From contig ML210154.1 of assembly GCA_004369085.1 (NCBI GenBank), positions 250,605 to 314,604 on the forward strand: a stretch of 64,000 bases of DNA, in the 5' to 3' direction. The position numbers were made by a program, and so were the translations under genes. The number at the start of each line of letters is the position of its first letter. The first letter of the stretch is position 1. This document shows positions 22,602 to 34,788 of the stretch, piece after piece. This DNA comes from Coprinopsis marcescibilis. Lineage: Eukaryota > Basidiomycota > Agaricomycetes > Agaricales > Psathyrellaceae. The notes below the pieces were generated by a model. That model saw nothing but the letters and a program-made list of their open reading frames with translations, was not told the origin of the DNA and ran no database searches.

Positions 22602-25600
22602 TCATCGATCGGCGCCTGGGGTATGCATGGGCTGGTCGTTTTCACTGATTGGCCCAGAGTCAGGACGGGGGATGGAATCCTGACCTGATGGCCTCGAGAA
22701 GTAGTCACCACCTGTTGTTGCCGCCGTCGATACACTGTGCCTTTTCTTCAAAAGGGACTCATAGTCAACCGCGTTTTCGGCTGTTCGTTAAAAGATTAGC
22801 TTCCGAATTACATTACATTTCAGGTATACACACTTTTGAAAGCTGGTCAAGTGTGCGCCGAATAACCGAATCAGCAATAGGTCCCAATCAACATATGAAA
22901 AATGAAGACTTACAGTCACCGCCCGGCTTCTGGTGAGCGCCGCTTTCCGAAGTTTCCCCTGACGAAGCTGCTGAGGACGCTTCCACTGGCTTGTGGTTTT
23001 GCTCAGGCCGAGGCTCTTCGGGCACGGCCTGTCCATTAGTGTGGGACGACATCTGAGAAGACTCCGCAGCCGGAACGGAGGCTACATCCTTTAATATCTG
23101 AGAGAGATTTGTACCTGCAGGCGAGGCAAGGGCTAAAGCTGCGGCACCCTCCTCCTTGTTCAAGCTTGAACTCCTCCTGGGTGTAGGTGACGGCGTTTGC
23201 TTGTGCCTAGGCACTTGAAGCCGCTCGGCCACCGCCTTTGCCTGTGCAACCTGCCCTGCATTCATTCGGTTGACATCCGGCCGGATGTCCGCCCACACTT
23301 GCAACGCCTTGATCGAGCCCCACTCGATGATCTTGTTGTTCAGCCACAGAAGAGACACCGGCTTTGTCAAGAAATCGTTACAACCCGCTGCTAACGCAGC
23401 ATCTCGATCGCTTTGTAACGATGAGGCTGTAAGCGCAACGATGATGACTGACGAACGATAAGGAGATGGCGCCATTCGGGCTTCTGCATTCGAGGAAGTG
23501 TCGGACGGTGTGCGCTGGTCATCCACCGACGGTGATAATGGCGGGTAACCTGCCAGAGCGTTCGCTTTTTCCATTCTTCGAATTTCCTTTGTCGCTTGAA
23601 TACCATCCATGATAGGCATTTGGATATCCATCTGCAACGGCACCCATGTGAGATACCAACGAGGAAACTCGGGACTAAGTGGACGCACCAGGATGAGGTG
23701 GAAACCTCCATTCCGCCATTTCATCACGGCTTCCTGTCCATTGTTCGCAATGTCATACTTGATCTTCTTCCGCTTCATGAAGGTTGATAGAATCGTCTGG
23801 TTGATAGGATTATCTGAAATTATCAAAGTTTAACACGCAAACGCTCATAGATTTTGAAAATCGACACGCACCATCAACAATCAGGACGCTGATTGGAGGA
23901 ATCACGTTGTTATCCATAATCTTGGGTTTTTTAACCTGTGTTCCAGTAGCCGTAGGATTATCGCCTTGACTTCCTTTTCTCAGATGTCGCCGTCGCAGCG
24001 ACGGCGTACCAGTTTCCTGACGCGGGGAGGTGGAAGCAGAAGCAGCCTTTCCCTCCGTTGTGCTCTGCGTCGACAGCGTCTGCCCGGTTTCTTTTCTCGG
24101 AAAGAGCGGAGATGCAGCCGGCGATGGGGTAGCATTTTTGGGCTCCGCGCTCAAAGGTGACTTTGGGAAAGCAGATGTAGGAATCTCAATAGGTTCTCCA
24201 GCGAGGGCTCTTGACGCCTGTGAAAATGATGATGGACCGACGGCGGGGTGATAAGCAACCGCACTTTGCATTCGAGATATTGACGTCCTGCGTATATTCG
24301 TTGCCTGAGACTGCTGTGTCTTATCCGCCGAAGGAGTCCGTGTCCTCGACGCCTTCGGACGGAAAAGGATACCAGCAGGCTGTCCATCAGGACTCTGAAC
24401 CACCATCCCAGATGAAGGTGTCGCGCCAAGTTTCTGTGCTGCTGCGGCAAAGTACTCGGCATTCTCCGGTAGGGAAAGAGGGGATGGGGTAGGTGGATGA
24501 ACGGTTTCACCCTTCGCAGAGCGATCAGAGTTGGACCGCAAACTGGCAGGTCGGTGAGGTTTCGTCGGTGATACAGGCAGCGAGCCTTGAGATGCGGACG
24601 ACTTGGATGCAGAAGGGGGATATTCGTTACTTGGGGAGAGGGTGGAAAAATAGGACCCCGTGGCTAGTCCAGGACTCATGGGTGATGTGGCGATAGGAAT
24701 GAATGGCAGGTCCACGCTGGGTTTGGTCGATGCAATATGAAGTGCTGTGAGGAATCGACGAGGTCCTGCCGGTTTAGGAATGATCATGACTTCAGGTAGT
24801 GGTATCGATGAGGCAGAGAAGCCTGAGAGGATGGATCCCACCACATCTTTGAGATGCTTGTAGTTGGAAAGGCTTGTAAAGTGCATGATCACCAAGGATG
24901 AGGTTCTAACGGGAACTTGAAGCCGTTGAGAAACATGAGGCACATGTGCTGTTGAGCGTGGGCGGTGAAGATTGGAAAGGAGAGGGCGCTTCTTGGCATG
25001 AACCTGAGATGGTGCGAGTTCGGCGTGCAGAGACATCAGGCGTTCCCTCAACACTTCGACATCGTCGTCAATAAAGTTGAAGGAAATGCCGTCTTCCGGG
25101 GATTCGACGGAAGCCTGAACGTTCGTATCAGTTGTTGAAACAGATCCGTCGACGTTCCCGTCTGGCGACACATGCGTTACGACCATCCCCCACTCCGCCA
25201 GGTAGCTTGTTAGACGTTGTGCGAAGCATGCATTGGGGCTGGCATACAACACAACCTTCCTACCCTTCAAACTCTGCGCAAATGAGACCAAATCCCGAAG
25301 TGTAGGATCATGGAGAAATTGGGGTTCTTCGGTCGCTGTAGGTTCATCTGACGGAATGGCCTGGGTCGATCGGGCTCGGCGAAGCGGAAAAGTTAATTCA
25401 ACCGTTCGGCCACTGGCATAATTTTCAGGAGGTGGAAGGTCCCCCTTCAAGGTACCGGAGGTTTGGCGAAGTATGCGGCGCAGAAGAAGCGCCGAGAAGT
25501 TTGGATTCGGTCGGACTTGCTCAGGTTCTGGACCGTATGGATCGTTGGGTGCGCGTTCTGGAAAGGCAAATCTGTGTGATATGCGAATGGTGCACTGAAG

Positions 25601-26602
25601 TGGGAGATCGGATGGAGAAGTTGAAGGTCCTTGTACTGGCCCTTCTGCAGGAGCAAGGAACAAGCCCAATTCGATTGTATCGGCGCGTTCGGAAACGATG
25701 AGGATTTGTCGAATAATCTGGGAAGTGTTTTCGCATCAGCTTTTCAGAGAATGAGACAGAAAGAATGTACACACATGAGAAATCCCGTAAGATAAGCCGG
25801 CCTCATCCCCCTTAACGTTGACGTGCTTCAAGCTGGCGTCCCCGTGGTAGATTACCAAGTCGACGCCGGCCTGTGCGGCGTTTCCGCTCAGCGAGTCTCC
25901 TATACACTGAATTATCTCTCCAATGTCAAATTCGTTGTGCGAGTCGGAAGAGTTGGTGTATTCGGTTGACTCGGAATTGTCAGTGATAGAGAGAGGCTGA
26001 GGTTCCTCAAAATATGAAGCCATGTTTGCCGAGATGTAGTTGATATTCTTCATGACCATGAACATGGCGGACATCGATGAGGTCGGCACTGATAGAGAGC
26101 ATGCCGAGAATTGCTCCTTGGTAAGGTCAAGAATTTGAGGTGGCGAAACTTGAAGAAGGGTTTGCACGGCCATTTGGATGGAATCGGCCAGCTCAAAGGA
26201 GAGCTCCATCACATGTGGCGATTCGCGCGAAGATGGTGTCGAGGGTGTCGAATTGTTCCTTCCTGTCCTATATGGGTGCTGTAATTGACTGAGTTGCGAC
26301 GGCAGTGGCATCGACGACAAACGCGTGAACTGGGGCTGCAAGTCCTGGAAGAACGATTCTTCGACGCCTGACGGAGGCATTTCGGAGCGTGTCGATTCTG
26401 GAGTTCCTATACCGGTCATAGCTGTGATTGTGGACCACTCTTGGGCTGTTAAAGGACTTGAGCGACTGGTGGATGCATAGGAGACGCTGAACTTGTTGTT
26501 GGAAGGAATATCCAGGGGAACCTCGTCTTCAATCACACATTCTCCTTCTGCTGACATCCGTAGGGCAGGCAATTTGGGTGGCCCTGCAACGTTTCCACTC
26601 AT
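22602..26602 (-). CDS. SSK1: Osmostress response regulator Ssk1
   Basis: Predicted 1231 aa from five exons; introns 22781-22913, 23632-23688, 23814-23871 and 25718-25774. A long Ser/Pro-rich N-terminal half precedes a receiver domain (about residues 885-1040) with the acidic pair in VLIVDDNPINQTILSTFM, phospho-acceptor D935 in MDIQMPIMDG, the switch threonine in ALTASS and the lysine in LTKP. Ssk1 is the terminal receiver of the Sln1-Ypd1 phosphorelay and, when unphosphorylated, activates Ssk2-type MAPKKKs of the HOG pathway. The last exon encodes a Ser-rich tail ending at 22602. A likely 5' UTR intron lies at 26635-26699. Confidence 0.92.
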
Positions 26603-27243
26603 TTTGAGGGTGCAAAAAGGTCACCTCCCAGGCCCTGCAGCTATGCGACGGGGCGTTAATCTGTGGATATTACGAAAAGATAGATTTGGGTGTTCTCACC
26701 TCGATACCAGACTGGAGACAGCCCGTCAATCGGGTTGCCGGTGGCAAGAAGGCCTTTTAAGCGACTACGGCGCGTCTGACGGAATTAAGGCCTTCTACCT
26801 CCTCAAAAAAACACAGCAGTGAATCCCGGCTGTCCAAACTGACTGGGATGAAGAAAAGAGGTCAAAGCTGTTGCAAAATTGGCGCTTCGGACTCTCTCAG
26901 GCATACATCATAACTTAGACAAACATCGACTTTGATCTCCATTTCCCCTTCCGCAACAGGATCCTGTGCCTACCATTAATTCGTTTCATAATCTCGCGGA
27001 AAAGCCTAATGCGCGTGTCTGTTTCAGAAAACAAACGCGTAGCTTCTACTCTGAAATCAAGATAGCAATCCAGTCTCAGCAATCTCCACCCTGCATCTTA
27101 AAATACGAATGCATTGCTATAACAGTGAAACAAAATATATACAGGGGTTCACAAAGTTCTGAACAGAAAATCACCAACCATTAAACTCAATACGTATAAA
27201 GCCCTTGGACCAAACGGTCCAGACCAAAACCTAGTGGGCTTCA
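26603..27243. other. SSK1 leader with probable 5' UTR intron; ARS2 3' flank
   Basis: On the minus strand 26635-26699 begins gtgaga and ends ctgcag, giving a plausible 65-nt leader intron shortly before the SSK1 ATG. The rest (26700-27243) shows no gene. Confidence 0.4.
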
Positions 27244-30200
27244 TCAGTAAGAAAGCTCCACGTCACCCTGTTTCGAAAAAAATAATCAGAAATTTAATAG
27301 CCAAGGTATTACGCTGAGTTGATGACAACTGACCTCCGCGACCAAATCCATATCGTGGTAGCTGACCCGCTTCCCCGCGGCTGCTCGAGGATCTTCCTTC
27401 GCGTCGGGAGGGGGTGGAGGAGGCGGCCCAGCGGGACCGCTGCCATTATTCCTGCTGTTGCTATTATTGTTGTTGTTCCTACGCCCCGTGTTGTTCCCAC
27501 TACTCAAGGCCTGGTCAAGCGCAGCAGGTGTGGGCTTGGGAGGCAAACCAGCGGCCTGCGGTAATGATGGATCCAGCGAGAACCCACCAATTCTGTCACT
27601 CAGCCGCCTTCCTGGATTGTCGTCTCGTCTGGGTGGCATTTGCGGAGGATACATTGGCATGTGCATGTATGGCGGGTATGGATATTCCCAGTGCCCGCCA
27701 TGGTATGGTGGAGGTGGGTAGGGACCGTAAGGTGGGTAAAAGTTGCGATGATCTTGGAACGCTGGGGGTTGGATACCGAATGCTTGGGGAGGTGGCTGAT
27801 TGTTACCAGTACCGGCATTGGGTGGTGGGTGTGCGAATGGCTGTATACGATGAGGATCGAGGGCGAAGTTGTTGAAATACGGGATCTATCAAAAATATAT
27901 GAACATCCACATTGCCTTCTAAAATTGGGATCCACAAACCTCGTCAAGCTGTTTGACAAGTTCTGCATGCTTGTTGGCGATGTGCTTCTCGACGAAAGTG
28001 GTCGCTTTGAACAACTTCTGACACGTTTTACATCTGAATTTACCCTCATCCTCCTGCTTGATGTGCGCTTCGACCGCCTTTGACAACTCCCTGTGATGAA
28101 ATTAGTCCCACATGTCGATCGATATCTGTTCCGAGGGAAACTAACTCTTCATAAGACTTCCCGCCATAATCGCGGGGGTCCACTCCGTCTCGGTTTATTA
28201 ACAACGCGATCTTTGAGTCTAGCCATTCTAGCCAACGATCGTCTGTGAACGAACGGTGGTCAGGGTCGATCGAAAAGGTGAAAGAATGATGGCACCCACC
28301 ATTTCGACCCTCCTTCTTGTCGTTTGCAGTTTTGTTGTCCTTCTTTTCCTTCTCCAAGGGTTTGTCTGCCGAGTTGTCGTCCTTCGATTTGTCCTTGTCC
28401 GTGCGGTTCTCCACAGCCTTGACCTGCTCTTCAACAGGTGGCTTCCTCAGATGCCTCACACACTTGCGCTGCAATTCCTCAACGTGATCCGTTGTAACAG
28501 AGCAATAGTAACACGTGTTGAATGCGGCACGAAGATAGGCCAAGTACAGATCTAGGGACACGATTGTCTGGAAGCGAAAGGCGTGGTCAGGGATCGTGAC
28601 AATCAGATTCAGGGGGCAAACACGAACCTTTTTCGCGTCGTATGCCTGCTCGTCGTTGACGTTCACGAGGCCTTGATCTCGCAGTTCGGCCATAGCTATC
28701 TCGATTCGCCGTTCCACAGCATCGCTTCCTCGCTCCTTGGGCTCTGGGTCGTCGTCTTCGGTTTCCACAGCGGACATTGGTGCATCGGTTTGCTGATCAT
28801 CCACAGTCCCAGTGCCGTTCTCCGTCTTAGAAGTGGAAACCTTGGTAGCACGAAGCTTGCCCGCCTCGTCTTCAAGAATGGATGCAAGCTTCTTTGCGTT
28901 GGCAAGATCTTTTTCCAGTCTCTCTGGGCGGGAAGCAACCTCAGGCGCATATCGAATTCGATTCACAAACGGTTTCATATTATGATTGACATGCAGTTTA
29001 AAGCCATCGATCTGGGTCGGTGTCAGTTTTGGAAGTTGAACTACATAGAGAGCAGAGTTGTGGGCACCTTTTTCTCATTTAACTCAGCCATAACAGCGGT
29101 CATATCCGCATCGTCGCGGAAACGTATCCAGCCAGCTCGATAAAAATTCCGCTTCTGTAGAGGGTCGCCAAGTGCAAGATAGATGAACCCTGGTAACTTA
29201 GAACATGCCTAAACAGACGAGTAAGGAAGGGGTATGTGCAGGACGATGTGATGAAACTACTCACCTCTTCCAACTTCACACGTCCAATATCGGGAGGAAT
29301 GGTTCGAATCATGACTTGGTTACCCTCAGGCGGTACAGCAATCTCGTCACCGCGGTTGTCCTGCTTCTTGTTTGACGCTCCTTTCCCGTTGGCTTCGGGA
29401 CGCGCTCCGTCGTGATCTACAGGCTCCTCATCTGCATCGATATTAAACTGCATATCATCGTCACCCCCTGCAGGTTTCGAATCGTCGCCAGCGACAGGCG
29501 CTGCATTATTCTCTGCAGATTCACCATTAACAGTATCCTTGACCGGAGACATTGACTCGTCGCGAGGTTCATTCAGATCCGGGTCAAATTTGCCAGCCTC
29601 AAGATCAAGAAGAAAGTTATTAAGACGTCCTTTCCATCCATCCTTCCTCACTCTAGTACGCAGAGCAGCAAAATCTGGATTGGGGTCGTATTTCTCTGCA
29701 AACCAGGGTGATTTCTTGTGATGGTCGAACATCACTTGCAGCTACAGTACATAAACGTTTCAGCACATGATGTTCATCAATAAGTATGGAAACCGTTAAA
29801 TGATTAACTGTATACCACAGGGGAAAGAATGAAATCGAAAGGGAGAAGCTGACCTGGTTAGCGGCAAATTCCTTCTTGTATTTCTCCCATCGGGTCTTAA
29901 TTCCGTTGCGAGGCTTGGACCCGTCGCCTGCCTCCTGCTCAGCGGCCTTGTCTGCATTGTCTTCTTCAGTGGCCTGCGTAGGATAATGAAACCGGAACCA
30001 TTCGGCGTATTGCTTGAGCGTCGCAGGGTAATCAAAGGAGTGTGGATCCGGCGGTGGCCGTCTGTTCGGAGGGTAGGGCGGAGCGTGGCCGCGTCTTGGT
30101 GAATAGCCACCACCACCATAACCACGGGAATGAGTGTCTGGAAGATATCAAGTTAGACTATAGATATCGCGAAGGTTTGAATATGACGAACCGAAATCGT

Positions 30201-30554
30201 CGTTATGCCGAGGACGTGGTTCGTACCGCTCTCGTTCGTATGGTGACGTTGACCGTCGGCGCTTTCTGCCAGCTGTACATGGAAGGGGGGTGAGAAACCT
30301 ACAAGTCGACCATGTTTCAGCAGACACGAACCTTCGTCTGGAGGTGGGCTACGACTTCTACCGCGTCTCCCATAGTCGTGACCCGCACGGTCTCGTTCAT
30401 ACGGGTATGGTCTTTCTCTGTCATGTGAATCCCAGTCCATCCTGTAGGGATCCCCATTGTCGTAGGAAGTACGTGGCGGATATGGACCCCTTGACGGCGA
30501 CCGAGAACGAGAACGACGGTGCGGCGGATATGACGAGGGGGTCCAGGAAGACAT
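27244..30554 (-). CDS. ARS2: ARS2/SERRATE RNA effector protein
   Basis: Predicted 893 aa from 11 exons. Introns: 27268-27333, 27886-27939, 28091-28145, 28243-28299, 28568-28627, 29012-29067, 29209-29264, 29742-29853, 30138-30191, 30273-30331. It starts with an Arg/Ser-rich tail, then the SERRATE N-terminal domain (FDYPATLKQYAEWFRFHYPT, then KTRWEKYKKEFAANQLQVMF), an RRM-like region (MIRTIPPDIGRVKLEEACS) and the ARS2 core (DDRWLEWLDSKIALLINRDG). A C2H2 finger (CKTC-x12-H-x4-H, near residues 670-695) follows. The C-terminus is Pro- and Asn-rich and ends in a short acidic segment, the part that contacts the cap-binding complex in animals. ARS2 links capped transcripts to decay, processing and export. 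Confidence 0.93.
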
Positions 30555-30839
30555 TTAAGATTTTTTAAACGTCGAAAAGAACTGAGGAAGAAAGAGCAGA
30601 GAATAAAGAAAGAGAAGGCTTGTCAGGGCCTGCGAGAAGGAGGTTGAGCATAGTGAAGCACAGACCTCTTGAGATCACGACACAAGCGTGGATTCGAACT
30701 TTTGCGCTGGTGCTGGTCGACACGCTGAACTGTGTTCGCGATAAAGACGATTTCTTCAACGATGACCACGACATGCACATTTCAGTCGGAGTTCAAATTC
30801 AACCTCCTATAAGGTCCGTGCGTCAACGGTCCATGCACG

Positions 30840-31792
30840 TTAGAACACATTGCTAAGTACTGAATCTAATGGTATATCACCAGCATTTGTCTCTACTCTG
30901 CTTTTCTTTTGCTTAGGTTCACCCTCAGAACCACCCTGCTTGACCCGTTTCTTATCGTTCAGTGGTTTGAGCTCGAATTCTTCTCCCTTTTCCCGCTTCT
31001 TTTGCCCCCGCTTGTCCAGCACCCTGGCAAGCTCCACATTGCGTAGGTATTCTTGCTGCTCTGCACGAGATTGCGACAATTCGACACGTAGTTTGGCGGT
31101 ATGGATGGCAGCTTCGTGGGCTGGACGGGAGATGATCAGTGCGAATTCGCAGCTGGAATGGGAGAATGGGTGGCCTACCGACTTGCTCAGTGAGCATATT
31201 CCATTTGAATTTTGGGAGATATTTCATAGTCCAGATATCATCTCTCCATCTTGAACCCTTCTTTCCACCTATCGGTTGCGCATTCAACATCTCCGCCACA
31301 CTTCTCGCAACCTTTTTGTCCTTGAACTCGACCCAGCCCTCAACAAAATGCGCCTTCTTCGTCGATGTAAATTTGCGCCTCAAGTACGCTCGTTTCGCAT
31401 CTACACCATAAATTTAGATGTGCTCCAGTTCTAACATCACAATGCTGACCTTCCTGCTTCAAATAAACTCTTCCAACCTCCCCATACCCACTCATAAGAT
31501 GGCGAACCTTGGCTGGTCGCATGCCGGGCGGAATTCTCGAAATGTAAACAACCCCGGCTCGATCTTGGGCGGCCTTGAAGGCAGCCAACGCCTCTGGAGT
31601 CAAAGGCTGTAGGATCTTTTCACCTGAGAATCCTTCCGGATCCATTCCTTTTCCAATCCCAGTAAAATCCTCTTCATGCTCCTCCTCTTCTTGTTCTTCT
31701 GCTGCTTCGTCTTCCAACACAGGTGACTCCTCTCGTGGTTTCGATGGACCAGCTTCCGGTTGGCTTTTGCTTGTGGGTGATGCAGCTTTCAT
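30840..31792 (-). CDS. ESF2: 18S rRNA assembly factor ESF2/ABT1
   Basis: Predicted 281 aa from three exons; introns 31121-31178 and 31401-31449. An acidic Glu-rich N-terminus precedes an RRM (about residues 85-170) with [20 protein letters not shown] and the family's [20 protein letters not shown] segment. The next conserved piece, [20 protein letters not shown], is a hallmark of Esf2/ABT1, which works with the Dbp8 helicase in early 18S rRNA processing. The C-terminal helix is Lys-rich. The start is set by the ATG at 31792; the frame is open further upstream without a better ATG. The gene follows ARS2 on the same strand with about 290 bp between them. Confidence 0.9.
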
Positions 31793-32142
31793 ACTGAGAG
31801 AACAGAGCGAATAGTCGCGCAGTGGAACCGCAGAGGAAAGGACAACCCAGAAATTTCGCCCATCAACAAATCTCGGTCCGTGGTTCGGAACCAATTATAT
31901 CAGTGCGCGGGTTCGATCCCGGGAGGAAACTTTTTCAAGGATGGGTAATGAATGGAGGTGTGTCCATTGTGTATAGATAACAGAAGGCCACAGGCTGGGG
32001 TGTAGCATTTTGGAACAGAAAGACAAACACCTAGAGCTTCCACTGTCTATAGGTTACTCAAGTCGAAAGTAGAAAGTCGAAACAAAAGATAGATATCATA
32101 CTATACTGTCCAATGCAGCCGTTCCGTTGCAATTATTGCGAG
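31793..32142. other. Intergenic, no gene seen
   Basis: 350 bp between ESF2 and the F-box gene. A tRNA T-loop-like sequence at about 31906-31922 has no matching acceptor stem. Confidence 0.4.
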
Positions 32143-33666
32143 CTAGTAGCTAGTCCGTTCCCCGCCGTTTGAAGTGGTGCGCTTGTGCAAGTTGATTTCA
32201 TCAAAGTCTTTCCTGACTATGGCCCCATAAGTCTTCCCATCCACTGCAAGGCGCCCAAGCACAACATTGGCCTCGTGAAGTCTCATTGGACGCCCTGACT
32301 CTTGCAATCTGACTGTAATGAGCACTGCAGTGGACAAACGGACCAATCGCTCTTCTCCGTCTACCCCCTGGTCGTCATCCTCGTTCCACCACCTTCGAGG
32401 ATCATAAATGAAGTCTTGGAAAGAATTGGCGACGGCTAGGTTGGTGTCGCGTGGGGAAGAGAGGTAGATTTCTTGGAGGTGGGGAAGGGGAGGTTCGACC
32501 TTGACGGAGGCCATTTTGGAGAAGAAAGTGAAGTTGTCCCATTGGTGGTCGTAAGTTAAACGCAAGACCTTAATGGTTTGCAACTGTCGTAAGACGTAGA
32601 GTATGTGGTCATCTTTGAGGAGAAATGTTTTCATTTCGAACTCTTCTAATTCGCACTTGGAGCGATTTAGGAAGTCAACGATATGGATTTGGGGAGTGTA
32701 GTTGTTGTATAAGGGACGACGCCTCCGCCTGGGGTCTGTGAGCGATGTTTGGTCGCGCATGGTAAGTACCTTGAGCGCCGGTAGCGTGAGGTACTTCAAG
32801 AACCCGATCGCCAGGTGGGGCTCCCCTCCAAGGTGCAAATTTGTGAGTATGGGTTGGGTGACGGCCTGAGGCATTCTTTCAACGGGTCCAACGAGCAGAG
32901 GTGACGGATCGCACTCGACAACCAAGGTGGTGAGGTTCGAGCATACTCCAAGTACATTAGCGTACCGTCTAGGCTCAAATACCAAGCATGACCGCATAGA
33001 AAGAAATGTGACCTGGTCAAGAGCGCAATATGCCTTGGCAAAGTCGTCCTCCGCTGACTGGCCATGGGACTCTGGGATGAACAGATTTAACTGTTGCAGT
33101 TTGGGAAAGTTCTTGAAGAGTTGAACATCTTGGCCTTGTAATAGGGCACCTGTGTCACCAAGGTAGCGTAAGGAGAATGTCTCCAACACGGGCCAAAAAG
33201 TGCTGTCTTTGGCAGCTTGAACAGACTGCAGGCGTGCAATCCTCCCGAAGAACACGTCCACCCAAAGGTTACGAGACAGCTCGACATTCAGATCCAGCCT
33301 CCTCCACCTTTCAACCGAGACAAGCATTTCGAGTACTGGGGCTGATGAAGGCCCCCGAAATGCGTTTTTGTTGACAGGTTCGTATTGAATATGAAGTGTT
33401 AAGTCGAGGGGAAGGTTTCCTGCCCTTGCAAACCACCGTTGAATTCCTGACACAAAGGTTGTGGCACGAGTAGGTTCACCCACATCCAGCTTTGTCCAGA
33501 ACCAAGGTTCTGCGTAGATTACATTCCGCCATTCGCGACAGACAGAACAGAGGCTGAGGACTATCCTGCCCTTGCGTACGTTGGTTGGGTCCGAGTGGAA
33601 TACCTCAAGTAGGATAGACACGAGTAATTCACGGGGTAGGTCGTTGATCTTGAACCCGACGGGCAC
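32143..33666 (-). CDS. F-box protein, start unresolved
   Basis: Open frame of about 507 codons. An F-box-like start (FKINDLPRELLVSILLEVF, then SLCSVCREWRNVIY and PWFWTKLDV) is followed by leucine-rich repeat-like segments and a C-terminal block containing YDPRRWW, shared with two other F-box genes in this window. F-box proteins recruit substrates to SCF ubiquitin ligases; the target is unknown. The frame lacks an ATG near the F-box: the first codon is GTG, and the frame stays open upstream to a possible acceptor (ctacag, near 33723). A short upstream exon with the ATG is therefore likely, possibly ending near 33785, but I could not fix it. Confidence 0.75.
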   Translation of the reverse strand: MPVGFKINDLPRELLVSILLEVFHSDPTNVRKGRIVLSLCSVCREWRNVIYAEPWFWTKLDVGEPTRATTFVSGIQRWFARAGNLPLDLTLHIQYEPVNKNAFRGPSSAPVLEMLVSVERWRRLDLNVELSRNLWVDVFFGRIARLQSVQAAKDSTFWPVLETFSLRYLGDTGALLQGQDVQLFKNFPKLQQLNLFIPESHGQSAEDDFAKAYCALDQVTFLSMRSCLVFEPRRYANVLGVCSNLTTLVVECDPSPLLVGPVERMPQAVTQPILTNLHLGGEPHLAIGFLKYLTLPALKVLTMRDQTSLTDPRRRRRPLYNNYTPQIHIVDFLNRSKCELEEFEMKTFLLKDDHILYVLRQLQTIKVLRLTYDHQWDNFTFFSKMASVKVEPPLPHLQEIYLSSPRDTNLAVANSFQDFIYDPRRWWNEDDDQGVDGEERLVRLSTAVLITVRLQESGRPMRLHEANVVLGRLAVDGKTYGAIVRKDFDEINLHKRTTSNGGERTSY

Positions 33667-34168
33667 AGAGCTTCTTCCATAGCATAGTATGAGGGCTTTT
33701 GCAAGTACCCCGTTGTCCTGTAGGAGTGCAAAAGAGTTAAAAATCTTATCACCGTCAAACAGTCAAGCCGGCGGGCACATACATGCCTTCAATGATTGCA
33801 TTGATAACTGCAAGGCTTTCTGACTGCAGTATGTGTTGGGCGCGAGTTTCTGACAGATTGTGAAAGTAGGTGTATAGTAGTAGGTTCAGAGATGTAGTGG
33901 TGCGAATTCATGCAGAATGCCGCTGTGCACAGTAGCGAAGGCCCGTGTGCGCAGTTTGATGCCAAGAATGGCAAGATAAACACCGGACACAATGGGCGTT
34001 TCTCAAGGCAGCACATTTCTTCTTTTACCATTCGTGTGCCCCCTTCTTTTCTCAAACACGGAACAATGAAAGCCAGGAAAAATTGGTATCTTTACGGGCT
34101 AGAACGTGTCATCTGTTCGCTGAAACTGGGGTGACCCCTCAATCGACCGCTCTGCTTGCTTTTAACGG
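33667..34168. other. Upstream region of F-box gene, divergent
   Basis: Probably holds the missing 5' exon and promoter of the F-box gene on the minus strand. Short frames here lack recognisable motifs. Confidence 0.35.
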
Positions 34169-34680
34169 ATGGAACTGTGCGGATTCCAACTCGAAATGCA
34201 AAAGATTGCGAAGTACTATGCCTCTGACTTGGATGCTTTCGATCTCTACTCTTACCCGGGGCTTCAAGAAATCGCACAAGAAGATCATAACAATTGCTCC
34301 AGTGGAAGATGAGACAGGATCCAAACCCACAGGACGCGCGCGCACCAGAAAGCTCATTCGAAGGGGCAAAAACGAACCTCGAATACCGCCTGCCCAAAGC
34401 CTTGCTGAGTCTTTGGTCATGATAGACAGGGCACTTGTACCTGCAATGCCCATATTGCGAAGAGGTGCAGATAGTGGAGATCCATGTGACTGTCGCTGGT
34501 GAGTGATTTCTTCCATCTCAGCACCTTGCGTGTGATGAGAGTATTCTGACATGTCCTCATTTGTATCTTTCTAGGTCCCAAGAGCGTCATGAACGGAGAA
34601 TGCGTAAAGCCAAGAAGAAAGCCAAGAAGCAAGCAGGATACTCTGGCACTGCTAAAGCCATCTCGCTCCCTAATCCTTAA
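34169..34680 (+). CDS. Possible small basic protein, structure uncertain
   Basis: Two models share the final exon 34575-34680, after an intron 34499-34574 with gtgagt and tctag ends. Model A starts at 34169 (MELCGFQLEMQKIAKYYASD), removes 34302-34425 and gives 103 aa. Model B starts at 34218, needs only the last intron and gives 128 aa. Both end in a Lys/Arg-rich tail (RRMRKAKKKAKKQAGYSG). A third frame through the same exons is also long. I recognise no family. It could be a lineage-specific gene, a decayed gene, or chance. Confidence 0.35.
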
Positions 34681-34779
34681 CGGCGCCGTCCAGCTTCTCG
34701 GGGCGTCGACTCAGGGGAACGAGACAATTCTAGTGCAGACTGCGACAATGAGCGCGTGCTAGGATACTTCATAACTTCC

Positions 34780-34788
34780 TATAAAATA
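34780..34788 (+). promoter_or_regulatory. TATA box upstream of acidic orphan
   Basis: TATAAAATA lies about 145 bp upstream of the ATG at 34928, followed by a pyrimidine-rich leader. Confidence 0.5.

Noticed and set aside
28583..29143. 186-codon plus-strand frame inside ARS2
   Set aside because: Antisense to well-supported ARS2 exons.
31895..31936. tRNA-like T-loop (GGTTCGATCCC) followed by a T run
   Set aside because: No partner for the acceptor stem and a T-stem with two mismatches; no anticodon arm could be placed.
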